Part shown: positions 1-6,275 of the stretch, piece after piece
Layout of the letters: each line of letters opens with the position of its first letter
Position numbering within the stretch: the stretch's first letter is position 1
Assembly: GCA_017995875.1 (NCBI GenBank)
Contig: JAGOIB010000066.1
Coordinates: 4,696 to 10,970 of the forward strand
Origin: Saprospiraceae bacterium
Lineage (GTDB): Bacteria; Bacteroidota; Bacteroidia; Chitinophagales; Saprospiraceae
Direction: 5' to 3'
DNA: 6,275 nt
Position numbers and translations under genes: made by a program
Notes under the pieces: generated by a model
What the model was told of the DNA's origin: nothing
The model's database searches: none
Seen by the model: only the letters and a program-made list of their open reading frames with translations

Positions 1-2066
1 TGCTGATATGTAAATGGGGTCCTGCTGACAGGTGACATTGAAAAGAGTATGGATGACAACCAATGTCCTTCAGGTTTCGGACAACGTATTTCTAAGGTCT
101 CCTGCTTATTGGATATCATGAGCATCGCCCTCTGATCATCATAGCTCACCGGACCACCAATCCACAAAAGCATATTAGTTGGCTTGATGTCTCTCCCATC
201 AGGTCGTGCGAGATAGGATTCAATCAGGTCAGCGGGCAAGGATGTCACAGGCACTTTGTGATCAAACCATTCCTGCAGCGGATGATCCAGACACACACCA
301 TGCATATAGTTGTACAATGATTTGGCAAGGCCTGCGCCGAAACGTGAATGCTCTGTACCGGTCGGGTCATCATGGTCCAAATCATTGTGTGCAAAACTTC
401 CTTCTTCTGTCGTAAGCGCCTTGACTTTAAATTGATCAGGGTACATACCCACCGGACTATGCGCCGTCATGGCAAACCGATGCCAGAAAGCAGATTGCAA
501 AATATTTGTTTCAAACATTTGCCTCACCACCTCCAATGAATCAATCGTCTCTTGTGCAGTCTGTGTTGGAAATCCATACATCAGGTATGCATGTACCATA
601 ATCCCTGCCTGATTGAAATAATCTGTTACCCTCGCTACTTGTTCGACGGTAACTCCCTTTGCTATCAACTTTAGCAATCTGTCAGATGCAACTTCAAGTC
701 CGCCAGATACAGCTATACATCCTGAAGCAGCAAGCAATCTGCAAAGATCAAGATGAAAACTTTTTTCAAAACGGATATTCGTCCACCAGCTTACGACCAA
801 TTTGCGTTTCAATATTTCGAGTGCAACTGCTTTCATTAAAGCAGGTGGCGCAGCTTCGTCTACAAAATGAAATCCTCGTTCACCCGTTTGACGTACCAAT
901 TCTTCCATCCTGTCTACTATGACAGTAGCAGAGGAGGCCTCGTAGTTTTTGATATAATCAAGTGAAATATCACAAAATGTACATTTACCCCAATAACATC
1001 CATGGGCCATCGTCAGTTTGTTCCAACGACCATCACTCCACAACCTATGCATCGGATTCGTCAGCTGAATAACCGACAAATATTTTTTTAGTGGCAAATC
1101 ACAATAGTCGGGTGTACCTACTTTCTCTTGTTTGATATCAGGCTGAAGGCTTCCATTGCAATACGTCACTATGCCATCGTTCAACATAAATGTGCGCTTG
1201 AGCATCGTACTATCCCTGTCCCCTTCCAGGTAGGATAGCAAATCTATCATCGGTGCTTCTCCATCATCCAACGTAATAAAGTCAACATACGCAAATACCC
1301 GGGCATCTGAAACAGCGCGCAATTCAGTATTGGGATATCCACCACCCATTCCAATTTGAACAGAAGGATAATGCTGTTTGATCCATTGGCCACATTTAAG
1401 AGCAGCAAAAAGATTTCCGGGAAACGGTACAGAGAAACAAACCAACGTAGGTTGGTATTCCTTTATTCGCAGCTCAAGAATGGATAGCATGATCTCTGTC
1501 ACATACGTCAGGGATGCATTCAATTGATCATGCAGCACATCAAATGAATGTGCAGACATACCAAGACGTTCAGCATAGCGACTGAAACCGAAATGTGGAT
1601 CCACCACTTCCTGTATAAAATCACTGAGGTCTTCGAGATAGAGCGTGGCGATATGTCTTGCGCGGTCACGTATACCCATGGTGCCAAATGCCCATTCGAC
1701 ATCTTCGATCTGGCCAAACTTAGAAGCTTCCGGAAGGAAATTCCGTTCACAAATAAAATAGGATAAGGTAGGATCATCATCCTGCAGAAATCGAATAACA
1801 GGATCGATGGTATGAATATAACTATCCCGTAATGCATAAATCCGTTGTGCATTTGCTGAACCATTGCTTATCACTTCTCCGGCTCTTTCAAACATTTGTT
1901 CCAACCCTGTTTTGGAAAATAATTGAAGGATAGTCTCTATCCCCAGATCCATTTGACTGCAGTCAACATCACGTGTGTTGAGAAATCCCTTGAGATACGC
2001 TGTGGCCGGATACGGTGTATTAAGTTGGGTAAATGGTGGTGTCACCAGGAGAACGGTCTGCTTCAC
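1..2066 (-). CDS. B12-binding-type radical SAM protein (3' end outside window)
   Basis: My translation is open for 688 codons and still open at the window edge, so the C-terminus is missing. GTG at 2066-2064 is the chosen start because TAA lies directly before it and the next residues, VLLVTPPFTQLNTPYPA, form the usual first strand and loop of a B12-binding-like Rossmann domain. Its second half includes GMGGGYPNTE near residues 239-248. No DxHxxG cobalamin-ligand motif is seen, so any cobalamin would be bound without that histidine. The radical SAM core carries C357, C362 and C365 (GCYWGKCTFCD), a CX4CX2C spacing rather than CX3CX2C, to ligate a 4Fe-4S cluster. FHFVDEAAPP lies at 399-408, SGGLE ends at 458, and HAYLMYGFPTQT is at 492-503. 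About 150 residues between the first strand and the GGGYPN loop look like a helical insertion. The protein is probably a cytosolic SAM-radical enzyme. The substrate is unknown, and the class includes methyltransferases and other C-C bond chemistry. Class is confident; function is not. Confidence 0.85.
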   Translation of the reverse strand, partial: MKQTVLLVTPPFTQLNTPYPATAYLKGFLNTRDVDCSQMDLGIETILQLFSKTGLEQMFERAGEVISNGSANAQRIYALRDSYIHTIDPVIRFLQDDDPTLSYFICERNFLPEASKFGQIEDVEWAFGTMGIRDRARHIATLYLEDLSDFIQEVVDPHFGFSRYAERLGMSAHSFDVLHDQLNASLTYVTEIMLSILELRIKEYQPTLVCFSVPFPGNLFAALKCGQWIKQHYPSVQIGMGGGYPNTELRAVSDARVFAYVDFITLDDGEAPMIDLLSYLEGDRDSTMLKRTFMLNDGIVTYCNGSLQPDIKQEKVGTPDYCDLPLKKYLSVIQLTNPMHRLWSDGRWNKLTMAHGCYWGKCTFCDISLDYIKNYEASSATVIVDRMEELVRQTGERGFHFVDEAAPPALMKAVALEILKRKLVVSWWTNIRFEKSFHLDLCRLLAASGCIAVSGGLEVASDRLLKLIAKGVTVEQVARVTDYFNQAGIMVHAYLMYGFPTQTAQETIDSLEVVRQMFETNILQSAFWHRFAMTAHSPVGMYPDQFKVKALTTEEGSFAHNDLDHDDPTGTEHSRFGAGLAKSLYNYMHGVCLDHPLQEWFDHKVPVTSLPADLIESYLARPDGRDIKPTNMLLWIGGPVSYDDQRAMLMISNKQETLEIRCPKPEGHWLSSILFSMSPVSRTPFTYQ

Positions 2067-2105
2067 TTAATACTGTATTTGTGATAAAGATAGGCATGCA
2101 CTTTT

Positions 2106-2113
2106 CAAAAGTA
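2106..2113 (-). promoter_or_regulatory. Candidate Bacteroidota -7 box upstream of the radical SAM gene
   Basis: On the minus strand this reads TACTTTTG, a full match to the Bacteroidota -7 consensus TAnnTTTG. It ends 39 nt before the GTG start at 2066, giving a leader of roughly 30 nt. No clear TTG/TTTG is present at the expected -33 spacing, and that position is occupied by an inverted repeat. The match suggests the radical SAM gene can be transcribed independently of the membrane-protein gene upstream. An eight-base motif with four to six fixed positions occurs often by chance, so this is tentative. Confidence 0.35.
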
Positions 2114-2127
2114 TTATTTAATTACTT

Positions 2128-2148
2128 CATGCCATTATTACTGGCATG
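2128..2148. repeat. Inverted repeat, 7-bp arms with 7-nt loop
   Basis: CATGCCA at 2128-2134 and TGGCATG at 2142-2148 are perfect complements around the spacer TTATTAC. The element lies in the 123-bp gap between the two large minus-strand genes, 14 bp upstream of the candidate -7 box and so over the -33 region. It could be a binding site for a dimeric regulator or a small RNA hairpin. No T-run follows on either strand, so it is not an ordinary intrinsic terminator. Confidence 0.4.
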
Positions 2149-2189
2149 GCTGCTATGATACCAATAAATCTAAAAAAACTAGTCAATAA

Positions 2190-4085
2190 CTACCCTCCTT
2201 CCAAAACCCCCAGGTTTCTTTTCGCTTTCTCATTTACCGGGTCAATTGCCAATACCTTTCGGTAATACATTTTTGCCTCTTCATTGCGTTTCAGGATTTG
2301 GCAACTCACACCCAGATTTACTAAATATTCAATATTCTGTCCATTGGCTAGCGCATTGCATTTCTCCAGTACGTTGATTGCACTTTCATAGTCCTGCATC
2401 GAAAAATAATCATAACTCAGCCGGGTCCAGGCCTTAATGGAGTCCGGGTTCATTTTGGTACTTGCGGCATAAGCTGTAATCGCTTCCGGAATCTTCTGTA
2501 GTTCATCATAACACAATCCTAAATTATAATAGAGATCACCTTCGCGGGCGCTTGTATTACGGGAGAGTGCCTTTTGATAGTATGCAATGGCATCTGTATA
2601 CTCTTTCAGGTATTGACTGGTCACCCCCAAATGATAATATATTTCCTGGCTCTCCGGAAGGTATTTGAGACATTCTGTATAATGAAGCAATGCATTCTTC
2701 CCTGCATCTATCTGCTGTGTATCTGCTAACAGTATTTTAAGATACGCATTGCCTAGTCCTTCACGTATCCGGGCAGATTTCGGATTGGCTTTTACATCTT
2801 GTGCAGCAAGTGTAAAACCACTTTTCCAATCCGCATTCCGGTCAATTGTCTTCCATGAATAGAAGGCGGCAATCACCAGGACCAGTAGAAAGTATACCGG
2901 CACTTTAGTCCCCCCACTCCATTTTTTGAAGGATTGAAAAATCAGCGCTGTAAGTAATATAGCTACACCATAAGAAGGAAAAAATAAGAACCGCTCTCCC
3001 AACGTAGCACCTATCCTGATAACAAAATTGGATGTGATCGAAAAGGTGATCAAAAAAAATAGCAGCGCAAATGATATTGTAGCCCTTGAAGCAAACTTAC
3101 CAATTGCTATAGCCCCCATCACAAGCAAAATGGCCAGGCCGGAAATTGCCCGTACATTGGTAAAATCTACAATATCAAATGTACCTATCGAATAATCATG
3201 AACCAACGTAACAGGAAATACGGCTAACTGACAATACTTGAGAAATATCATACAATTTGTTGCCAGTAACTGCCCCATGGTAGTTGCTGCAAATAAAGTA
3301 TTGTTATACGGAACTTCCCACTCCGAATCAGTCACAGTAGTTACACTGCTTAAAACCGCAATTCTGACGATAAAGTAAATTGCCAAAGGCCCCAGGAATG
3401 GCAGACCTGATAGTAATGAGCTCTTGATGTCCTTTTTGAAGAAAAAATACATGTACAGCGGAAAAATGGCAATAAGTGTTATGCTATTCTCTTTCGAAAA
3501 CAATGCACATAGATACAGTAACAGGCTTAAACCCAGGTATCGCTTACTTTTATTCAATTGGTATTCAAGAAAGAAAACAAGACTGGATATGCCGAACAGC
3601 ATTCCAAAAAGTTCATCACTGCTTTTGATATTCGCGATCACTTCAGTATGGACAGCATGGGTAGTGAAAAGTAGGGAGATGGCCAATGCATATAAAGCTG
3701 ATTTTTTGGGAAATGTCAAAAAACTAAGCCGAAGTACGAACGCACACAAAATGGCATACAATAAAACACTACAAAAATGAAAGGCAAAAGGAGACATACC
3801 AAACAATTGATATTGTATGGCAAATGCGGCAATTGGAAATGGCCGGTATTGGTTCAGGTTTAAACCTTTATAGCCATATAAATGGCTGTGGGTCCATATT
3901 TCACCAAGCCCTCTGAGACCTTTCTGCACGGATTGGTTGTCGACCACGACGAGATAATCATCAAGGACGAACCCATGGTGAAGGGTATTGGTATAGAGCA
4001 AAAATGCCATGGCAGCTATACCTATCAGCATTAGCCATTTATACTTGCTGTAAAATCCGGACGCGCTCTGGTTCGGGCTGCTCAT
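2190..4085 (-). CDS. TMTC-like membrane glycosyltransferase (GT-C type) with C-terminal TPR repeats
   Basis: This 631-residue protein is complete, from ATG at 4085 to TAG at 2192-2190. Residues 1-411 contain about ten to twelve hydrophobic segments, the first near 17-31. The large first loop has GFVLDDY (D42, D43) and NQYRPFPIA (YRP at 80-82). HAVHTEVIANIKSSDELFG (143-161), FSKENS (196-201) and LGERFLFFPSYG (362-373) follow. This order matches the TMTC/O-mannosyltransferase-like GT-C proteins, in which a paired acidic motif in the first loop is catalytic and a polyprenyl-phosphate sugar is the donor. Residues 434-631 form four to five TPRs, for example 481-514, 518-550, 551-584 and 586-619, with typical LGxxYxxxxxxxxAIxxYxxAL patterning; they may bind the acceptor or a partner protein. 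The gene lies upstream of the radical SAM gene on the same strand and is divergent from the secreted-protein gene. Acceptor and sugar cannot be read from the sequence. A role in assembling envelope glycans rather than modifying proteins is the main alternative. Confidence 0.85.
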   Translation of the reverse strand: MSSPNQSASGFYSKYKWLMLIGIAAMAFLLYTNTLHHGFVLDDYLVVVDNQSVQKGLRGLGEIWTHSHLYGYKGLNLNQYRPFPIAAFAIQYQLFGMSPFAFHFCSVLLYAILCAFVLRLSFLTFPKKSALYALAISLLFTTHAVHTEVIANIKSSDELFGMLFGISSLVFFLEYQLNKSKRYLGLSLLLYLCALFSKENSITLIAIFPLYMYFFFKKDIKSSLLSGLPFLGPLAIYFIVRIAVLSSVTTVTDSEWEVPYNNTLFAATTMGQLLATNCMIFLKYCQLAVFPVTLVHDYSIGTFDIVDFTNVRAISGLAILLVMGAIAIGKFASRATISFALLFFLITFSITSNFVIRIGATLGERFLFFPSYGVAILLTALIFQSFKKWSGGTKVPVYFLLVLVIAAFYSWKTIDRNADWKSGFTLAAQDVKANPKSARIREGLGNAYLKILLADTQQIDAGKNALLHYTECLKYLPESQEIYYHLGVTSQYLKEYTDAIAYYQKALSRNTSAREGDLYYNLGLCYDELQKIPEAITAYAASTKMNPDSIKAWTRLSYDYFSMQDYESAINVLEKCNALANGQNIEYLVNLGVSCQILKRNEEAKMYYRKVLAIDPVNEKAKRNLGVLEGG

Positions 4086-4123
4086 TGTAAAAAGGGTGGA
4101 TTGACAGGAATTTGAAGCATATA

Positions 4124-4131
4124 CAATAATA
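4124..4131 (-). promoter_or_regulatory. Weak candidate -7 box for the TMTC-like gene
   Basis: The minus strand reads TATTATTG, one mismatch from TAnnTTTG, ending 38 nt before the ATG at 4085. This placement resembles that of the two other candidate -7 boxes in the window. A second one-mismatch copy, TATCTTTC, lies just upstream at 4145-4138. No -33 TTG is evident for either. The region between the box and the ATG has no Shine-Dalgarno sequence, which is usual for Bacteroidota. Confidence 0.2.
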
Positions 4132-4370
4132 CTGCTCGAAAGATATTCATCGTCCTGGTTTTCAGAGGTGGTATAGCATGAATAGTTTCGAGGATCGTGT
4201 TTATTTTATGGCTATCGTAAAAAGCCCAGGCTACAACGTACGGATCGACTATTTTACCTGGATTTGGTATCAACTGCAACAGGGACAGGCTTATTTACCC
4301 CAATCAGGATAGATCTTAACGGTCATATTAACTGAGTTCTTTCAATCCTTACACAAAAGTTACGGATAAA

Positions 4371-4397
4371 CTACGGGTCTTGGGTCACTAAGGGTCT
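4371..4397 (+). repeat. Imperfect direct repeat with GGGTC cores next to the -7 box
   Basis: CTACGGGTCT (4371-4380) and CTAAGGGTCT (4388-4397) match at 9 of 10 positions and start 17 bp apart. A third GGGTC core sits between them at 4382-4386. The second copy abuts the candidate -7 box of the plus-strand gene, and the array covers the place where a -33 element would be. Such an arrangement is typical of an activator or repressor binding site, but no regulator is identified. Confidence 0.4.
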
Positions 4398-4404
4398 ACA
4401 TTTG
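4397..4404 (+). promoter_or_regulatory. Candidate Bacteroidota -7 box for the secreted-protein gene
   Basis: TACATTTG matches TAnnTTTG fully and ends 34 nt before the ATG at 4439, leaving a leader of about 28 nt. There is no TTG at the usual distance upstream; the nearest, at 4380-4382, is only 14 bp away. A poor -33 element beside a direct repeat would fit a promoter that needs an activator, which is inference. Confidence 0.4.
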
Positions 4405-4438
4405 TTGTTGAATCATATCTCTGATATCTATCTAACCC

Positions 4439-5863
4439 ATGACCTGTTTCAATTCCGGTATTATATATTATGGTCTGGAATGGAGCAGGTTCCTCTCGGG
4501 TCAAAAGTACACGTTGAGCTTAATTATGCTCATGAGCCTCGCCGGGGGTTTGTTGCGGGCACAGCCCTACATTTCAATGGATACTCCACCATCTTGCTAC
4601 GAAATCGAGGGACGTGTACGTAATGGTGCGAACGAATATGAGGGGGCGCTGTTTACACCCAGTACACCAGGTCCGTTGGATCCGGGAGGTTCAAAATGGA
4701 AAATGGACCCATACGGCAAACCCGTGTGGAAAACGAATGGAAACCATTACGGAGACATCCATACTTTTAAATTAACCTACACGCCTGGTACGGCCAGGTC
4801 TGAATGGAGCATAGATTTCAATCGGGATGGAGATTATGATGATTCCAGAGAAACCATTACGAATGTTGCTCCTACCCATATCGGCAGAGGTTTTCAATAC
4901 ATAAATGTTTTTGGACAGGGCTATGAGGGTACAACCGTTGTCACGCTCAATCATTTCACTATTAATGGAGTTGATTTTGGCACATTTACTTCGTCTACCA
5001 ATACACCATTTAGTGTTTTGTTTGAAGATACTTCCGGCCTGTTCAGGGACATCGTCATCACCGGAGAATTTTCCTTTTCCGGGCACAACCTTCCTGAACG
5101 TCCGCGTATTTGGGTTCAATTGGGTGATTCGAATTATGGGCCTCCTACATGTGTATTGACAAGTCCTCAGGATGGTGATTTTTATGCTCCGGGAAGTGTC
5201 ATTAACCTCGCTGCAACAGCTATGGATTCGCTAGGGAAAGTCATAAAAGTTGAATTTTACGATGGAGATATAAAAATTGGTGAAGACCCTACATCTCCAT
5301 TTACCTTTCAATACCTCCATCCACTATCTGGCAACAGGACGTTGAGGGCAAAAGCAATTGACAATCATCAGGCAATGACGTATTCTAATTCAGTCACAGT
5401 GTTTGTCAACGCCGCCCCTGTAGCAAACATCCTTACGCCAATGGATGGAACAAGATTTTATGATCCTGATTCCATCCTTGTGGAAGCAACCATCCTGGAT
5501 GCAAATGACACAACCATCCTTGTAGAATTTTTTCTTGATAATGAACCAATAGGGATTGATTCTTTTCCACCTTATGTCAATCACCTGCTCAATTGTGCCA
5601 TAGGTCCTCATACCTTGAAAGTGAAATCTACTGATCCCTATGGATCGACAACTTTTTCACCGGAGGTTAAGATTAGTGTTCGTTGTATTCGGGAAGATAT
5701 CAACATTGATGGTGATGTGAGCACCTTTGATTTCCTCCTGCTCCTGACGGCATATGGTTCGCATTGCGCAGTCGCCTGCCCTGCTGATTTTAATGATGAT
5801 GGTATCGTAGATACCTTTGACTATCTGCGGATCCTTGCCAGGTTTGGCTATTCCTGTAATTAA
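4439..5863 (+). CDS. Secreted protein with two Ig-like domains and a C-terminal dockerin-like EF-hand pair
   Basis: The protein has 474 residues. ATG at 4439 is the first possible start, since an in-frame TAA lies two codons upstream. Residues 1-41 form a long signal peptide with hydrophobic core TLSLIMLMSLAGGLL and probable cleavage near LLRA|Q. Residues 43-235 are a domain I do not recognise, probably beta-rich, containing IDFNRDGDYDD (125-135), an acidic loop like those of calcium-binding or GEVED-type domains. Residues 236-323 and 326-414 are two Ig-like modules of the Big_7 type, each opening with a TSP/LTP turn and carrying a VEFYDG or VEFFLD strand. Residues 416-474 hold two 12-residue EF-hand-like loops, at 420-431 and 450-461, each followed by a short helix, as in type I dockerins. 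C416, C443, C447 and C473 frame them and could form disulfides. No type IX C-terminal sorting domain is visible. The role is unknown; adhesion or scaffold function is possible. The gene converges on the NTF2-fold gene with a 14-bp gap and no evident terminator. Confidence 0.85.
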   Translation: MTCFNSGIIYYGLEWSRFLSGQKYTLSLIMLMSLAGGLLRAQPYISMDTPPSCYEIEGRVRNGANEYEGALFTPSTPGPLDPGGSKWKMDPYGKPVWKTNGNHYGDIHTFKLTYTPGTARSEWSIDFNRDGDYDDSRETITNVAPTHIGRGFQYINVFGQGYEGTTVVTLNHFTINGVDFGTFTSSTNTPFSVLFEDTSGLFRDIVITGEFSFSGHNLPERPRIWVQLGDSNYGPPTCVLTSPQDGDFYAPGSVINLAATAMDSLGKVIKVEFYDGDIKIGEDPTSPFTFQYLHPLSGNRTLRAKAIDNHQAMTYSNSVTVFVNAAPVANILTPMDGTRFYDPDSILVEATILDANDTTILVEFFLDNEPIGIDSFPPYVNHLLNCAIGPHTLKVKSTDPYGSTTFSPEVKISVRCIREDINIDGDVSTFDFLLLLTAYGSHCAVACPADFNDDGIVDTFDYLRILARFGYSCN

Positions 5864-5877
5864 ACTGGAAGCGGCAG

Positions 5878-6275
5878 CTATTTCAACGCAAGCGTATCCA
5901 CATTCCAAACACCATGTGTTGATTTCCAGGTACCATCCTCCATACGCTTGAGCAATTCAATATACTTCCCGTTTTCAACTGTTACACTTCCATCGGCTTG
6001 TTTGATATTCATTTGAAATCGACCAACTTCATATCCAAGGTCTCCGTTGCTTCCGGTCGATGTAGTAGCAACCTTGACATCAAATGCTCCTGCACCAATG
6101 GCCCCTTCCCAATATTTCTGAATATTACTTCTGCCTGTTACCGGAGGCTCATTAGGGGGAAGCAATGTCGCGTCTTCCGTATACAGATTGGCTGCGGCAA
6201 CGGCATCCTTGTTGTTAAGTGCGGCAGCAAAATCTCTGTTCATTTTTGAGAGCTCTTCTGCAGTAGCTGGTTTGG
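5878..6275 (-). CDS. SnoaL-like / DUF4440 NTF2-fold protein (5' end outside window)
   Basis: The frame ends at TAG (5880-5878) and is open to the right edge, giving about 131 visible residues. An internal ATG at 6243 would give 121 residues, but the ten codons before it (KPATAEELSK) run naturally into MNRDFAAALNNKDAVAAANL, the normal first helix of the family, so the true start is probably upstream, perhaps after a signal peptide. Family-like features are the LYTEDATLLPPNEPP turn, GRSNIQKYWEGAI, the YEVGRFQM strand, and a C-terminal GKYIELLKR...DGTWKSTHGVWN hairpin. These cone-shaped alpha+beta proteins bind small hydrophobic ligands or act as isomerases, cyclases or immunity-type proteins; the visible residues do not say which. 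It is convergent with the secreted-protein gene and need not be related to it. Confidence 0.8.
   Translation of the reverse strand, partial: KPATAEELSKMNRDFAAALNNKDAVAAANLYTEDATLLPPNEPPVTGRSNIQKYWEGAIGAGAFDVKVATTSTGSNGDLGYEVGRFQMNIKQADGSVTVENGKYIELLKRMEDGTWKSTHGVWNVDTLALK

Larger units (their letters stand above)
4086..4438. other. Divergent intergenic region
   Basis: No convincing gene is present in these 353 bp. The half near 4086-4150 should hold the promoter of the minus-strand membrane-protein gene, and the half near 4370-4438 that of the plus-strand secreted-protein gene. Its visible contents are two candidate -7 boxes and an imperfect direct repeat, listed separately. A 65-codon minus-strand frame (4082-4279) reaches the ATG of the membrane-protein gene with a 4-bp overlap, but it has only TTG or CTG near its 5' end and no recognisable motif. 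I see no tRNA, riboswitch or strong hairpin; a 6-bp AATAGT/ACTATT inverted pair at 4181-4186 and 4248-4253 is too far apart to mean much. Confidence 0.7.

Noticed and set aside
1520..1864. 114-codon minus-strand frame inside the radical SAM gene, and plus-strand frames at 206-415, 348-539, 659-922 and 1548-1766
   Set aside because: All lie in other frames over a continuous 688-codon frame with clear family motifs; they are shadows.
2172..2192. T7 run on the minus strand just after the TMTC-like stop codon, as an intrinsic terminator
   Set aside because: The only stem before the T-run is a 4-bp A+T-rich TAGT/ACTA pair, too weak for a terminator.
3424..3780. 118-codon plus-strand frame antisense to the TMTC-like gene
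   Set aside because: It mirrors the membrane-segment coding region of the opposite strand and has no domain-like sequence of its own.
4082..4279. 65-codon minus-strand frame overlapping the ATG of the TMTC-like gene by 4 bp (ATGA)
   Set aside because: The overlap resembles translational coupling, but the frame starts only at TTG or CTG, shows no recognisable motif or domain, and lies where the promoter of the next gene is expected.
4402..4623. 73-codon plus-strand frame starting at TTG just before the secreted-protein gene
   Set aside because: It overlaps the signal-peptide coding region in another frame and begins inside the candidate -7 box.
5472..5523. CCATCCTTGT repeated at 5472-5481 and 5514-5523
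   Set aside because: Both copies are in the coding frame and encode similar ILVE strands of the same Ig-like domain; this looks like codon coincidence rather than a DNA element.
5864..5877. Possible bidirectional terminator between the convergent genes
   Set aside because: The 14-bp gap contains no inverted repeat or T-run.

Overview
The window looks like a chromosomal segment from a member of the Bacteroidota. The basis is a set of indirect signs: AT-leaning base composition, start codons with no clear Shine-Dalgarno sequence, elements resembling the Bacteroidota -7 box (TAnnTTTG) 34 to 39 nt before three of the starts, a secreted Ig-like/dockerin-like protein, and a B12-type radical SAM protein whose sequence resembles ones I recall from that phylum. 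No rRNA, tRNA, CRISPR array, insertion sequence or phage gene is visible.

Layout. Positions 1-2066 (minus) hold most of a large B12-binding-type radical SAM protein that starts at a GTG and runs off the left edge. This is the longest open frame in the window, with no stop in 688 codons. About 120 bp upstream of it, on the same strand, lies 2190-4085 (minus), a 631-residue polytopic membrane protein. Its N-terminal half looks like a GT-C glycosyltransferase of the TMTC/O-mannosyltransferase type, and its C-terminal third is made of TPR repeats. A 353-bp intergenic region (4086-4438) separates it from a divergent gene at 4439-5863 (plus). That gene encodes a secreted protein with a signal peptide, an unassigned N-terminal domain, two Ig-like domains and a C-terminal dockerin-like calcium-binding pair. 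Only 14 bp beyond its stop lies the convergent 3' end of a DUF4440/SnoaL-like (NTF2-fold) gene at 5878-6275 (minus), whose 5' end is outside the window.

How the genes may work together. The two large minus-strand genes may be co-transcribed, although a promoter-like element and an inverted repeat sit between them. The TMTC-like protein would act in the membrane on lipid-linked sugars and exported proteins. The divergent gene makes an exported protein, so an enzyme-substrate link is possible but rests on position alone. Nothing visible ties the NTF2-fold protein to the others. The most useful targets for a second look are the radical SAM protein with its CX4CX2C cluster motif and no visible DxHxxG motif, the secreted protein's unassigned domain and cysteine-framed C-terminal module, and the direct repeat beside that gene's putative -7 box.
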